A stretch of 64,000 nucleotides of DNA from contig BDSI01000006.1 in the NCBI GenBank assembly GCA_003117195.1, positions 877,501 through 941,500 of the forward strand, in the 5' to 3' direction. The first letter of the stretch is position 1, and each line of letters begins with the position of its first letter. Below are positions 12,787 to 24,419 of the stretch, one piece after another. A program made the position numbers and the translations under genes. The stretch comes from Eudorina sp. 2006-703-Eu-15 (Eukaryota; Chlorophyta; Chlorophyceae; Chlamydomonadales; Volvocaceae). Under the pieces are notes generated by a model. The model was not told where the DNA came from. It saw nothing but the letters and a program-made list of their open reading frames with translations, and made no database searches.

Positions 12787-13451
12787 CTACCCGCCGGCAG
12801 GGCGGCTCTGCTCCTGCGCTTGACGCGTCTGTGTCGATGCGGAGCCGTCGTAGCTGTTAACCATGGAGCCCCACGAATCCACTGCGGGGCGCGGGGCCGG
12901 CTGGGCGGAATAGGCAAAGGATGGTGGCGAGGCGGCGGCAGTGCTGACGGTAGCTTGGCCGCGCAGCAGCTCCTCCAGCTTCCGGATCGCACATGACATG
13001 GCCGTGTCGCCCTTACGCAAATCCTTAGACTCCATCAGTGTGTCGTACAGTAGCTGGGCCTCCCGCGCCAGCACGCGCCAGTTAGGAGACGGCTTGCCGG
13101 GGCGCGGCTGTGCCCACCCAGCGCCAACCCGCGCACCCCCCGCACCGCCGTCCAGCAGTCGCCGCGGCAGAGCACGGCAGCAGCGCAGCCAGCAGGGCAG
13201 CGTTGCAGAGACGTTGCGTGTGCATGTACAAGCGGTGGCGACAGACGGGGGCGAACGGCGAAGTTACGCTGAATAATGGCGGGCGGGCCGATAAGGGGAC
13301 TACTGCGGTGCTGTGACAGCAACAAACCCAACAGGAACACCGCAACCACCAGTCATCATGACCGGGCCGCCCGGGGTTTGGGCAGTATGTGGGGAGGGGG
13401 CAGCGGCGGGAGGAAACCCAACGCACGCCGCGTGGAAGTGAGCCCAATGCG

Positions 13452-13512
<61 letters not shown>

Positions 13513-14935
13513 GCAACGCAGAACACCAGGCTGGATGTTGCTGGAAGTTGCTGTTGGTCATGTGTGCGTGCTGCCATGTCACTACATGCCGTGCATTGCC
13601 GCCGCCAGCATCAGCACCAACCAACCACGCACCACCGCCGGCACCTCCCGGCCACCACATAAGTGCATGCACGCACCCCGCCATCGATCGTCGATCCATC
13701 CCGTGCAAGGAAGGAAGTTCGCGCCACCACTGCGGTGGCACTGCGCCCTCCCTCCTGTTGACCGCCTGGACTTCCCTCCGCCTCCGCCCCCTCCCCCCTT
13801 CAAAACACAACACGGCTCAGTATCTCTTGAATCACACGGCGGCACGCCTCGTGTCGCGCTTTGTGTTCCTCCAAAGTCCGCAACCTGTACCTTGCTGCTC
13901 CCTCCCTCCCTCCCTTCCTTCCCCCCTCCCTCCCTCCCTCCCTCCTTGCCCAGGGCCCTTGTCACCTTGGCGATGTTGCAGGTGGGGTCGATGGGATGCA
14001 GCACCACCACCGGGTCACGGCCCCACACGTGGCAGCAGCGCCGCCACAAGTCCTCGCAGTAACCCCAGTGACTGCCATTTCGTACCACCGCCACCTCCGG
14101 CCGCCCCCGCTGCCCCTCCTTCTCGCCCAATTCTTTCAGCAGCCACAGCGCCTTGACGAACACAGTCAGGGCGACCTGTTCACTCTTTACCTCCCTACGG
14201 CACGAAAGATTGATGGTTGGTTGGTTGATTGGTTGTTTCTTAGTTGGGTAGGAGGGTAGGTGGTCGGCTGGGTGGGTGGGCCCAACGACGAACAACGGTG
14301 GGTGGGACCCATACCCGACATTCCGACAGCATGCACATCCGAGTAAAAGTGGCCCATATTGCAAATAAATCGAAAGTCAGCAACCGCAAAGCCAGGCGGA
14401 TGCAGTCATGGGCCATCATGACCTGTGGGCACGGGGCCAAACTGCAGCAGGCGGTGGTGGATCAGTGCCTCTGTGGCGGATCAGTGCCTCAGTGCGCCCT
14501 CGATAGACCTCGGCACGTGGGTGGCCCCCAGAACCCACCGCTCCATGCACCCAGCGGCGGCGGCGGCGGCGGCCGCGCCGCGTCCCCCGCTCCGAGCACG
14601 TCAAGCTAAGGTGCGAATGCAGCCGTACGCAAAGCATGCATATCATGAGCTTCCGCACATCCCACCGGCACATGTGTTTGACGAATGCGTAACAAGCCCC
14701 GACACCCCACGCCCCACCCAAACCCGAACCCGCGCCACCAAACGTTGAGACGCCACATGTCGTACCCCACATGTCGTACCCCCACATGCTCGTTCGGCTC
14801 ACGAGAGGGGAACACACGCCGCCCGTACATACACGCCGCCCGTACATACACGCAGCACACGCAGGACGGGTCATGCATCTCGGATCAAGGCGGACAGTCC
14901 CACTCGGCACCACATGCCGCGATCACCACATGCAC

Positions 14936-14967
<32 letters not shown>

Positions 14968-17900
14968 GCTCGCTCGCTAAACACACGCACCCCGCGTTGC
15001 TGCTGGCTAGGACACCAATTTTGAACTCTTGTGGGAACGATCCCGCTGCCGCCTGAGCCGCGGCCAGTACGACCGTCTCCAGCAGGATGCTGGGCACGTG
15101 CTGTACGACACCTCGGTCACGCAGTCCGTACTTGTACCAGGCCTGCAGCGGCGGAGATGTGAGAGGGCTGGGCTGATGAGGCCACGCACTCAGGAACGCA
15201 CGCAGCACAGGTTGGAACGGTGCTCGCTCGGGCATGATCGCACCTACCGGGAGGGCCGCCGGCATTTGCTGCCTTCCTGGCAATGAGGCGCAATGAGACG
15301 CAAAGCAACGCTGTCCGGCTTCAGCTCCTACCTACAGGTAGGGGCCTGAACGCGCCGTTCCAAGACTTGGAGCTAGCTAGCTACCGTGCTACGGCCCACT
15401 GGCAAGCTCTGAAAGGAAACGTGGGGGTAGATCGCTCCAGGAAAGCACGGCGTGAGGGGTCCCCACCTTGAGCAGGCGTACGGCATCCTTGACCTGTACA
15501 TGTGTCTCCTTTACAAGAGACATCAGCGCCTCGGACAGCGCCGCCTCGCGAGTGGGGTCCGCATCCGAGTCCTCAGGGTTGTCGTACAGCGTCCGCGTAA
15601 GTGCTTCGTACTGCACTGCTCCCGCGCTCGGGACTGTGCGGGTGGAGGGATGGTGGCGGGGGCGCGGAGGGCGGGGTTGCGACGACGGATGCATGGAACG
15701 AGCCGCCTATGCGACCTCCGTCTTTCCTGTCTGTGCCCCGCCGCCCCGTATGTGTGCGCCTCCGTTCGACTGCCGATTTGCACGCATCCTTACTCAGGAC
15801 AGCATGCCGAACAGACCATAACTTTTCTCTGATGTGTTATATCTGGCGAAACATTAGCAAACGTCAGCAACATGTTTTGGCGTGAGATTCGACGGCAGTC
15901 GTGTTAGTGTACCCTACTGTAATGTCTGGCTGGGCTGACCCATATCAAGCGATGAGCACGCATCCGACCAAAACAGCGCCTACTGCGGCCATTTGGACCC
16001 GGTGCATATTTGCACAACCCAACCCCGAGCACGGGGACAGCCGGTATGGCGCAACCCGGACCGGCACCCAACCGCTCTGGCCCCCCCTTGGTTGTCAAGC
16101 CCGCCCTGCCCCCCACGCACTGCCCCCACCGCCCTGTCCCCACCGCCCTGTCCCCCACCGCCCTGCCCCCCACCGCCCTGCCCCCCACCGCCCTGTCCCC
16201 CACGCACTGCCCTGCCCCCCACCGCCCTGTCCCCCACGCACTGCCCTGCCCCCCACGCACTGCCCTGCCCCCCACCGCCCTGCCCCCCACCGGCAGCTCC
16301 TCACCGTTGCCCTTGGCCATATTGGGCAGCAACATCAGGTCCACGTCCACGGGCCTGGAGCCCTCTGGCTGCCAGGTCAGCTGCATGGGGGCCATCTCCA
16401 GCGAATGAGACATCTCCATGTAAAAAGCATAGGATGCTAAGCAAGCACAGCGCACTACTGGAGAAGCGGCGGGTGAGAGGGGCTTACGTATCTCGCACCG
16501 GGATAACACTTGTACATGTATGTGTGTTTAGAATTGCAACCCGCCTGCCCGCCCGTATGTATGTGTGTGTGTGTGTGTGCGTTTCGTCGCACAGAAACCC
16601 GACCGTGTGTGGGTGTGGTGTAGTGTATCTCATCGCAGACAGCCAGCCATTTAGACACTACTGAAACGCGCACCGGAGTTCGGGGAAGTCTGCCTGAATA
16701 ATCGTATCGTATCCTTCATCCAGCCGATGTCAGGTCAAGGTCAAACGGGATATGTACGAAGTGCGGCACAGGTATGGAGGACATGCCGTACGTGCATCCG
16801 TACTTGCCTTCAGCGCGCCCGCGTATCCCCGACCATTCTGCAGCTCGACGCTCCGGCACTCGTCGGACCGGTTGGCCCTCAGCGCTTGCATGACCTGCCG
16901 TCGGCGCACACCAACACGCGCAGCGAGCACACACAGGCGTGGATCGATGTCAGCTAGCTAGGTTTCGGCGGCATTGATGTACGACGTAGGTGGATGGCGT
17001 TGTACGGCAGCACCCACCGACGTGCGTACGGTTGTACGGACATACACCATTCCCGCGCCCCCCCCCCGGCCGCCAGAGCCCGCCATCTACCTGTACAACA
17101 TATCGATGTCGATGCCGTATGTATGCACCGGCATGCTGTCGGTAGGTTCGTTCGCGCGGTTAGCGAGCGCAGCAGCGACAGGGCAGCCAAGCTAGCGAGT
17201 ATGCCACAGCCACAGCACGCGGGCACGAACACCACCGCCGTCCATCGCCATCGCACACCCACCAGATACCTCATCCGTCGCAGCTGCGCGTCGTCATGCC
17301 ATGTCAGAGTTACAAACGTATTCGTATTCGGGTCCTTGAAACCGTTTACGAACACGAGGAGATCCACGTCGAAACTGCCTCGTACAAGTGTACGGCGGCC
17401 GAAGCTGCCTGCCGGAACCACCCGGTCCACCTTCGTAAGTGTAAACCAATCGTCGGGGTATACATTCAAATAAAATGCAATTCTGTTGGAGATGCGTGCA
17501 ACCGCAGCCGGGGCAGACCTGAAACCGCGCCTGTGCGGTTCGTGGACTTCAGACGAGAAACAGCTTTGCTCCCGTTTGCTCCCTCACATCGCATCTACCT
17601 CACCATCACAGTACGTATCGGTGGTCCAATAGGGTCTGATGCAGTGTGATCCACGAACGCTTTGGGGCAACGCTTGAGGGAGCGTGTAGAGTTCGAAACC
17701 CTTCAGAACGACGGAATGAAAGCAGGTAGGTACGTACAGGGCGGGCGGATGCATGTGTGGGGGCAAGCCTGCGCCACCCGTGGCCAGCCGCACCCAAAGC
17801 CGCTCATAAAGTGTCAATGCTTCATGGCAGTCAGTGAACCTATCTGGTGCGTCGATGCCCGTATGGGGCCCACTAAGAGCAACTTTGGCCTGGGAGATAG

Positions 17901-18841
17901 ACTCCAGTGCATCCCTGAAACCTGAATTAACATGCCGGGCCATCCGATCCAAATGCTCAAGTTGTGCAAGTTACCTTGATGACATCGTGCACGTTTCCTT
18001 GCACAAAATGCTGCAACTGGTAAACGACTCTGCTGGCCACGTCCTTTGCCTCCTGCGTCTCATCAGTTAGCTTGGCAACCTTATTGAACTCGGCAACATA
18101 TTTATTTGTCCATGCCAACGAGGCCTGCGAGCCAGGATATGAGAGGCAAACGGATGAGTCGGATGAATGTTCCGCAAGCTATCCGACGAAGCAACTCAGA
18201 TTACCATTGTAATTTACTGCTGTTTGTGCCGACTTTGGTGATATGTGTTGGGCTTAAGTAGGGGGCAAAGTGGAATTTAAGCAGGATCGCGCAACCTGGC
18301 GCAAAATTCGTGTTCTTTCTTGTCAGGCAACCTTGGTAATCAACCACTGAGCGCTGGCGAGGAGAAAGAAAACACCTCTGAGGTGAACGGTGTATTCAAT
18401 TTACTTTAGTGCAGTACGCCGAAAGAGCTTAAATAGGTCACGTCGGGCAATGCGTCCAAGATCTAGCCCTGTTACGCCTGCTCACCTCTGTTTAATTAAC
18501 ACGCAGCACGCACCTGCACCGGCAGCTGCCGCGGAAGGAACAAACTCTTTTAATAGGAAAATGACTCGGCTGAGAGATGAGTAGAGACGACTTCGGTAAC
18601 GACGGCTTCCACGTAATTCCGAAGCAGGGCACAGCCTCTCCGCCACCCAAAACAAAATTTGTGATCCGCGACAAAGGCAGGTCGTTCGGTCGGTCGTTCA
18701 GTAGCTATTTTCGTGGAGCTGTGACCTGCTCTGCAAGTGCACCACCACGCATCACCTTCATGGCCAGCAGGTCACCCAACCATCACACCATTACACCTAC
18801 CTTGTCGTGTGAAATAAGTATTCCGAGGTCATATCCGTCAT
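12787..18841 (-). CDS. OAS-like 2'-5' oligoadenylate synthetase-family nucleotidyltransferase
   Basis: Ten exons close in phase on the minus strand: 18841-18801 (ATG), 18353-18332, 18124-17738, 17518-17263, 16894-16808, 16413-16305, 15615-15467, 15142-about 15039, 14194-13966 and 13107-12787 (TAG), about 567 residues. The catalytic core reads VVPAGSFGRRT ... RGSFDVDLLVFVNG (GS motif plus two Asp, about residues 187-202), with the third Asp in RPVDVDLMLLPN (about 289). Downstream come helices matching the OAS second domain (DAVRLLKAWYKYGL, ETVVLAAAQAAAG), then VVLHPIDPTCNIAK and SPNWRVLAREAQLL, in the same order as the C-terminal end of animal OAS. The N-terminal 150 residues are helical. Exon 5 has a GC donor (AAG/GCAAGT). 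One extra base at 17971-17972 breaks the frame. The donors of exons 2 and 8 are weak. The product (2'-5' oligoadenylates or another nucleotide) is inferred, not shown. Confidence 0.8.
13455..13512. repeat. (GT)n microsatellite
   Basis: About 29 uninterrupted GT dinucleotides, inside intron 13108-13965 of the OAS-like gene. Confidence 0.95.
16521..16543 (+). repeat. Dispersed repeat family D, copy 2
   Basis: GTGTGTTTAGAATTGCAACC next to a (GT)n run at 16561-16580. Antisense within intron 16414-16807 of the OAS-like gene. Confidence 0.45.
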
Positions 18842-19000
18842 ACGCACTGTGCAACACACCCCTGGAGTGCTAGGGTGACGGCATCTGGGGTTGGCGTACA
18901 CCTCACAAGCTTACCAAACCCTAACAAACCAAAGCCATCGGCGGCAAGCTAAGACAGGTCCGAGCCCCGGTATCCGGGTCGTCCCCGCGCCTCCCCGCCC

Positions 19001-19138
19001 AGATCCTCCAGCGTCCGAATCGCACGTGCGTGACATGGCCGCGTCGCCCTCACGTAAATCCTTAGAAGCCATCAGTTTGTCGTACAGTAGCCGCGCCTCC
19101 CGCGCCAGCATGCTCCAGTCAGGGGACGCCTTGCCGGG
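19001..19138 (-). pseudogene. Broken copy of the OAS-like gene's last exon
   Basis: From an acceptor at 19138 it encodes PGKASPDWSMLAREARLLYD and then KLMASKDLREGDAAMS, against GKPSPNWRVLAREAQLLYD and TLMESKDLRKGDTAMS in the intact last exon at 12787-13107. After AMS a 5-base insertion (CGCAC) relative to the other copy shifts the frame, although the DNA similarity continues for about 35 bases. It lies in the same orientation, 160 bp upstream of the start codon of the OAS-like gene. No other exon of a second copy was recognised further upstream. It is therefore a truncated tandem duplicate or the remnant of a paralogue. Confidence 0.75.
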
Positions 19139-19851
19139 CTGCGCGGGGCCAGTGCGGGGCAGGGCCGGGCAGGGCCACCCAAGGACACCCCAGGGACGGG
19201 GCGCAAGGCCCCGGGCCATTGCATGCATGAGGACATGAGACCTGCTTACGATCTGTCAGAAGCCTAGGACGTCCTTGAAAAGGCAGGAAGCCGGGGTGCG
19301 GCTGCCGAGGTGCAGGCGCCGCGTCAGCAAGCAAGGTCGCTATGACACTGTCCCAGGTGGGGTGAGGTTGATTGCCGCCAAGCAAGGTGAACGGCGGCGC
19401 AGGAGGGTGCCGCCATGCAGGACTGCGACATGCACCTGGTAAACAAGTGCAGGCCAACTGGCCATACCTTGATCAATGGGGTTGCGCGGCGCGTCCTCGT
19501 CGGGGCGTCGGGTCGGGGCTACATACCGCAGAGCAATCGTCAGCCGGACGGAGTGGCTTCACGGCCCGCAGCCACCGCGGTAGGGGGATAAGGATTGGGG
19601 AACCGATACGTGGCACAGGAGTCAATACGCGACCCAAGTTACTTACCATACATACCTGAATTATGCGCCCACCGTTACCGCGGGCGACCGCGTCGCCGCC
19701 GGACCCATCCCGGACCAACCAACGCGCGACAGCACTAAGACAGACCACACCCCAGACAGCACAAATTATCGAGAACGTAGGACTCACCTGCGCAAATGGG
19801 ATGAAAGGCGGACGGACGGCAAGGCGAACGGAAGATGTGAGTGACAACAAA

Positions 19852-20488
19852 GGGCAGACGAGTGGCAGGCAAATGCAAAGGTTAAATTAAAGGAAAAGAA
19901 GAAAAGATCACGCAAACCCCGGCGGCGACGCGGCGCGAAAGAGGGAGGGTCCGGGAAACGGTAGACGGAAATAGCGGTGCAAGAATGCACAGGTGTACGG
20001 GTGTACGGAAGGGCAGACAAGTGGCAGGCAAAGGTAAAGGTTAAATTAAAGGAAAAGAAGAAAAGATCACGCAAACCCCGGCGGCGACGCGGCGCGAAAG
20101 AGGGAGGGTCCGGGAAACGGTAGACGGAAATAGCGGTGCAAGAATGCACAGGTGTACGGGTGTACGGAAGGGCAGACAAGTGGCAGGCAAAGGTAAAGGT
20201 TAAATTAAAGGAAAAGAAGAAAAGATCACGCAAACCCCGGCGGCGACGCGGCGCGAAAGAGGGAGGGTCCGGGAAACGATAGACGGAAATAGCGGTGCAA
20301 GAATGCACAGGTGTACGGGTGTACGGAAGGGCAGACAAGTGGCAGGCAAAGGTAAAGGTTAAATTAAAGGAAAAGAAGAAAAGATCACGCAAACCCCGGC
20401 GGCGACGCGGCGCGAAAGAGGGTGGGCCCGGGAAACGGTAGAAGGAAATAGCGGTGCAAGAATGCACGGGTGTACGGGTGTACGGAAG
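19852..20488. repeat. Four-copy 159-bp minisatellite
   Basis: Units start at 19852, 20011, 20170 and 20329 and are exactly 159 bp apart, with only a handful of substitutions between them. Each holds GGCAGACAAGTGGCAGGCAA, a TTAAATTAAAGG tract, CGGCGGCGACGCGGCGCG and GTGTACGGGTGTACGG. Because 159 is divisible by 3, the minus strand stays open and gives a 53-residue repeat containing RTPVHSCTAIS and LRDLFFFSFNLTF. That open frame is most simply a by-product. Confidence 0.95.
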
Positions 20489-20576
20489 GGCGACGTCGCA
20501 GTCGGGCGGAGGGGTTGGCAAACACAGAAACGTAAGTGCCGCAATCAGGGAGTGTGCGAGCTGCGCAGGGCCGGCG

Positions 20577-20618
20577 GGGGTGGCGGTGGCGGTGGTGGTG
20601 GTGGTGGTGGTGGTGGGG
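20577..20618. repeat. (GGT)n microsatellite
   Basis: GGCGGTGGCGGT followed by about eight GGT units, just downstream of the 159-bp repeats. Confidence 0.85.
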
Positions 20619-23600
20619 TTACGCGAGAGGGCCGGGTGGCGGACCGGGGTGATCGGCTCCCCACCAGCCCGGCCGGGCGCGCGCGGCCTCACGCATGAGA
20701 GACCGTGGGCGCAGGGGGTTGCGATCGGGGGCGCGGGTGTGCGGGCGGTGCGGCGGGGGGTGGGGGACGGTGGTAGGGGGACGGGCTGCCCGGTACCGAA
20801 GTGAGTATGGGCCGGCGCCCTTGCTTGCTGTTCGGGTCCACTTGGCTGCTACCTATCTCAGGTGGTTGGCGTTGCTGGTCGTCGGTGCCCGCCCTGTCTG
20901 TTCGGTGCCCCCTCCACGCACTGTGTAAAGCCATGACGTCATGAACGCTGGAGGGGAGTGCAGCCCTGCTGGTTGAGCTAGGGCCAAGCCTGCTGTCTGG
21001 GCTCCAGGTAGCTAGGGTAGGGTGTACCGCACGAAGGCGGGCGACGGATGCACCGCCGCGTCGTCACCGCACTGCAGGGCAGCAGATAGATCCCCAGGCG
21101 CGCCGGCAGCATGGAGTGTTTAAAAGATAACTGAGTGTGTGTGGGCACGGAGTGTGTGTGAGCCCGCGTCCGCATTCTTTCACTGTGGCTTTACTTATCG
21201 CGCGCGCGCGGTGTTCGCGGGGGGGTGGGGGCGAGTGTTGTGCTGCCATGCACACGGCTCGCCGGGTTCGCGATGGGTGAAATCCACGGCGAGGTCGACA
21301 GCGAGGGGGTGCCGTTTTCTGGGCTGTCGTGACACAGGACGTGTTTGACACAGCGCATTCCAGGTCGAGGTCACAGCCACTGGTGGCCCTACCGGGTGGC
21401 AGTATGGCGGCTCTGGCAGCCGGCGGCGCAGCATCTAGGCCCGGCATCTCAGTTCAAGCGAGAGCACCACGGCAGGAGCAGTACAACCAACAGGAGTATA
21501 CCAGGCGGCAGAACAGCCGATTCCCCAGCCCAAGCATGCTTTGCAGCGGAGTACGGCAGGGTCGTACGTCGATCAGGAGGTGGAACCAACGCTCGCCCCA
21601 TGGCACACGACACGCCGATGCAGTGTGTCATGACAGGTTCGTTTCGGCAGAACACGTGTGGCACGATGGCAGAGGAAATCCCAGCGGCGTTGCACACCAC
21701 CAATTTGGCCGCTGGTGGCTTGCGGGTGCAGTGACGTACGAGGCACACTTTTGCGCGGCTCCGAAAGTTGCCGCGTCAGCGCGTGAACTAACAGTAACGC
21801 GTTAACGTCCAACCACCTCAGCATACGTGCTCTCCGTTGTTTGAACCCTGATTCTTCCCCAAATCTGCGAAAGTGTCTTACAACTGCCCATGGCACAGCC
21901 CGGACGAAACGGTGCTCCAGGCCGCTCCAGGCCCTTGGTTTGCCACTCTGGCCCTTCGGTGGCGGTGCCCCGTGGGCGCCTCTGCGGCTTTGGGTGGTTA
22001 CGCTGGCGATTCTGATCCTCTGTACTACTGAGGCGTTGTGGTGCGAGGTTGCTTCGTCGCTTTGCCGGCCGAGTGCCACTAGGGGTATTCCATGTAGGCA
22101 CCCATGATCGTTTTATAGAGACTGCGACAGTATTTATTCAATTGGGCTCGTGCTATATATCACGGTGCCGTTTGAGGGCGAGCGTAGCCGATCGCCCACG
22201 GGGCAGAGGGATATTGCGGTAGACCTAATGCGGTCCCGCTCGGATCCTTGATGTACACGCCGCAATCGTTTTCTTCCATCTATACACCAGCTTGATCCAT
22301 TTTTGAACAACCTATAGGTGACTTAGTGGCAGGGTTTGGGCTCTTGCAGTTCCATAGTTAGGACTCTGCATGGCTACAGCAGCGCTCTGTGCTATAAATC
22401 AGGCACAGTATGTTCAAAAGCGATCGTTTTTGGAGGCATACGGCTGGAAGTGTCTCATTCCGACTGAGTCCCAAACCCTTACTCGCTTACTGCATGGAGT
22501 CCAACTGTCACAACCAACTCGTGCGGTCGCTTTCACATCAATGTGGTGTTAGAGTGCCTGACCGTATCAACAAACATAATTTTGCTCACTTGATGCGTTG
22601 TGAGGCAGCCCTGCAGCTGATGCCCTGGATGCCCAGGATGCCGTGATTTGTGACCGTCTTGACATGCCAAAACTTTTGATGCATGAGAGCAAAAGGACTC
22701 CTACGTGCACAACTCAGAGCCATCCACCCACATCAAAACAGGTGTGCGGCGCTCACCTTTGGTGGACCTGGGTCACCTTGGCCGCATGGCCGGACAAAAT
22801 CCTCGCGTACGATATTCCGTACTGGTGATGATTTGGTTCGTGATTCATGCCTACTATGGCACAGTCACACTGTGTTATAGTTGCGTTCAAGTCGTTCATT
22901 GATAGGGTGGTTGCTGCAAGGCTTCCTTATTTCACTTCCAAAGACTTTCCTGCCCATGGCGCACACTCTTTGCGCCTTCACTAAGTAATAATTTCCCATA
23001 ATCGATAAAGTGTAGGTAGGCGACTGGATTGTAGTGTCCTGCGCCAAACGTCGCAGCGCGGTCCTTTATGTATTGAATCGCACGGGGCGTAGTTTTCTGG
23101 AAGCACGAGCTGTTAAAAGTCGGCGCTTTGGGGGGCGAGCTGCAATTTTTGGGGCGACGTGCGACGGCGTGGACTTCCACCATGGGCAATACTGCTTGAG
23201 GGGCGTGCAGTCCCTTCGGCGCGATGAAGTGGTAAGAGGAAATCATTCTTAATGTAATACCACTCGCCAGGTTTGCGGCTAGTCGCGTTCGGGAGCGTTG
23301 TGTAAACTTCCCACAGGCAGGGTTCCCAGGATGTGATCTGCACGGCGCTCATGCCCAGATATATTTTTGGTGCCGATTACTGCATACAGGGGCCAGATTC
23401 AGTAAGACACTGGGGGTCTTTGACTAGAGCGAACGTGCTTTCCTAGTCGAGCGGAGACGTTCGTGTGTTTGCTGGTAATTAGTCGCATTCTGCCCAAACA
23501 GGCTAAAATTTCTGAAAGCTGCGAGGAAGCGCACTCTGGAGGCTGGTGTTGAGGCGGGAGCGAACGATGAGAGCGGCAATCCCCAGAAGCACTCGAAGCG

Positions 23601-24419
23601 GAGGTCCATGCAGCAGGAGCGCAAGGAGCGTACATCGATCGAGCAATGGCACGAAGCTCGAAAGAGCAGGTGTGGAACTGCTCGCTATGTGCCCTGGGAC
23701 CCAAGGGACTAGCAAGCGCGTCTCCGGCGCTGGTGCTACGCCGCACCTGTTGCTTGATAAGCGGGCTGGTAGCAGCAGAATGAGGAAATACGAACACATC
23801 ATAACGCCGCGAAAAATTACGCTTAGCGTCTGCAGCGCCCTCATGGCGCGCGACACACTCCCTCGTTTCCTTTCCTAGGGATAGATGCAGGTATTCGGTG
23901 GGCCTACTGAAGTCACACGCCCACTATTGTCTTACACGTGGATTAGCGAATGCCACGGTGGACCCCGGGAAGAATCACACCAAGGGACAAATCCCCATCA
24001 AACTGTGAGACGAGCACTGAGAGGCCCCCCCCCCCCCACCACCAACCGAGGAAGAAGTAGCGTTATGTACCCGAACAGCCGTAAAAAACGCAATGACACG
24101 CACTGGGCCGACAGTACCATGCATGGCGCAGGGGCCACGACAGCAGGGAGACCCACGCGCGGATAACGACAAGGGCACGCGGACGGGGCACTTGCCCCAC
24201 ACAGGCACTGATAAGCTGACCACCGCCTGGTCAGGCCTCGTGCAGCCCCTGCCGATCCCCTTGTTGCGCACGCTGGCTGGTTGGCATGTGTGTTGCTGTG
24301 CGTCCGCGTCGGGCTCGTCCGGCTACGAGTTAGTTCGAACAGTGTGGGGGGGTGGTAATGCTGAAGTGCGTGACGTCGTCAAGCCGTCAGTGGCTGTCCT
24401 GTATCCCTGGATGCCGCAG

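Larger units (their letters stand above)
18842..24419. other. Region upstream of the OAS-like gene and before the CaMKK-like gene
   Basis: Apart from the duplicated exon (19001-19138), the 159-bp repeats (19852-20488) and a GGT run (20577-20618), no exon chain is recognised. The part from about 21800 to 23880 is less GC-rich than its surroundings. A minus-strand open stretch at 22932-23352 encodes phrases such as PGEWYYIKNDFLLPLHRAEG and IQYIKDRAATFGAGHYNPVA that could be real coding sequence, but I recognise no family. Confidence 0.4.

Noticed and set aside
14240..14440. Extra exon of the OAS-like gene (CIRLALRLLTFDLFAIWATF)
   Set aside because: It looks helical but no splice sites fit the phases of the flanking exons, and the OAS alignment leaves no gap there.
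17951..17971. A 19-nt GT-AG intron in the OAS-like gene
   Set aside because: It would restore the frame, but the translated sequence through it (LAQLEHLDRM) continues the helix naturally if a single base is dropped, so a frameshift is simpler.
19852..20488. CRISPR-like array
   Set aside because: The units are 159 bp of continuous identical sequence with no variable spacers.
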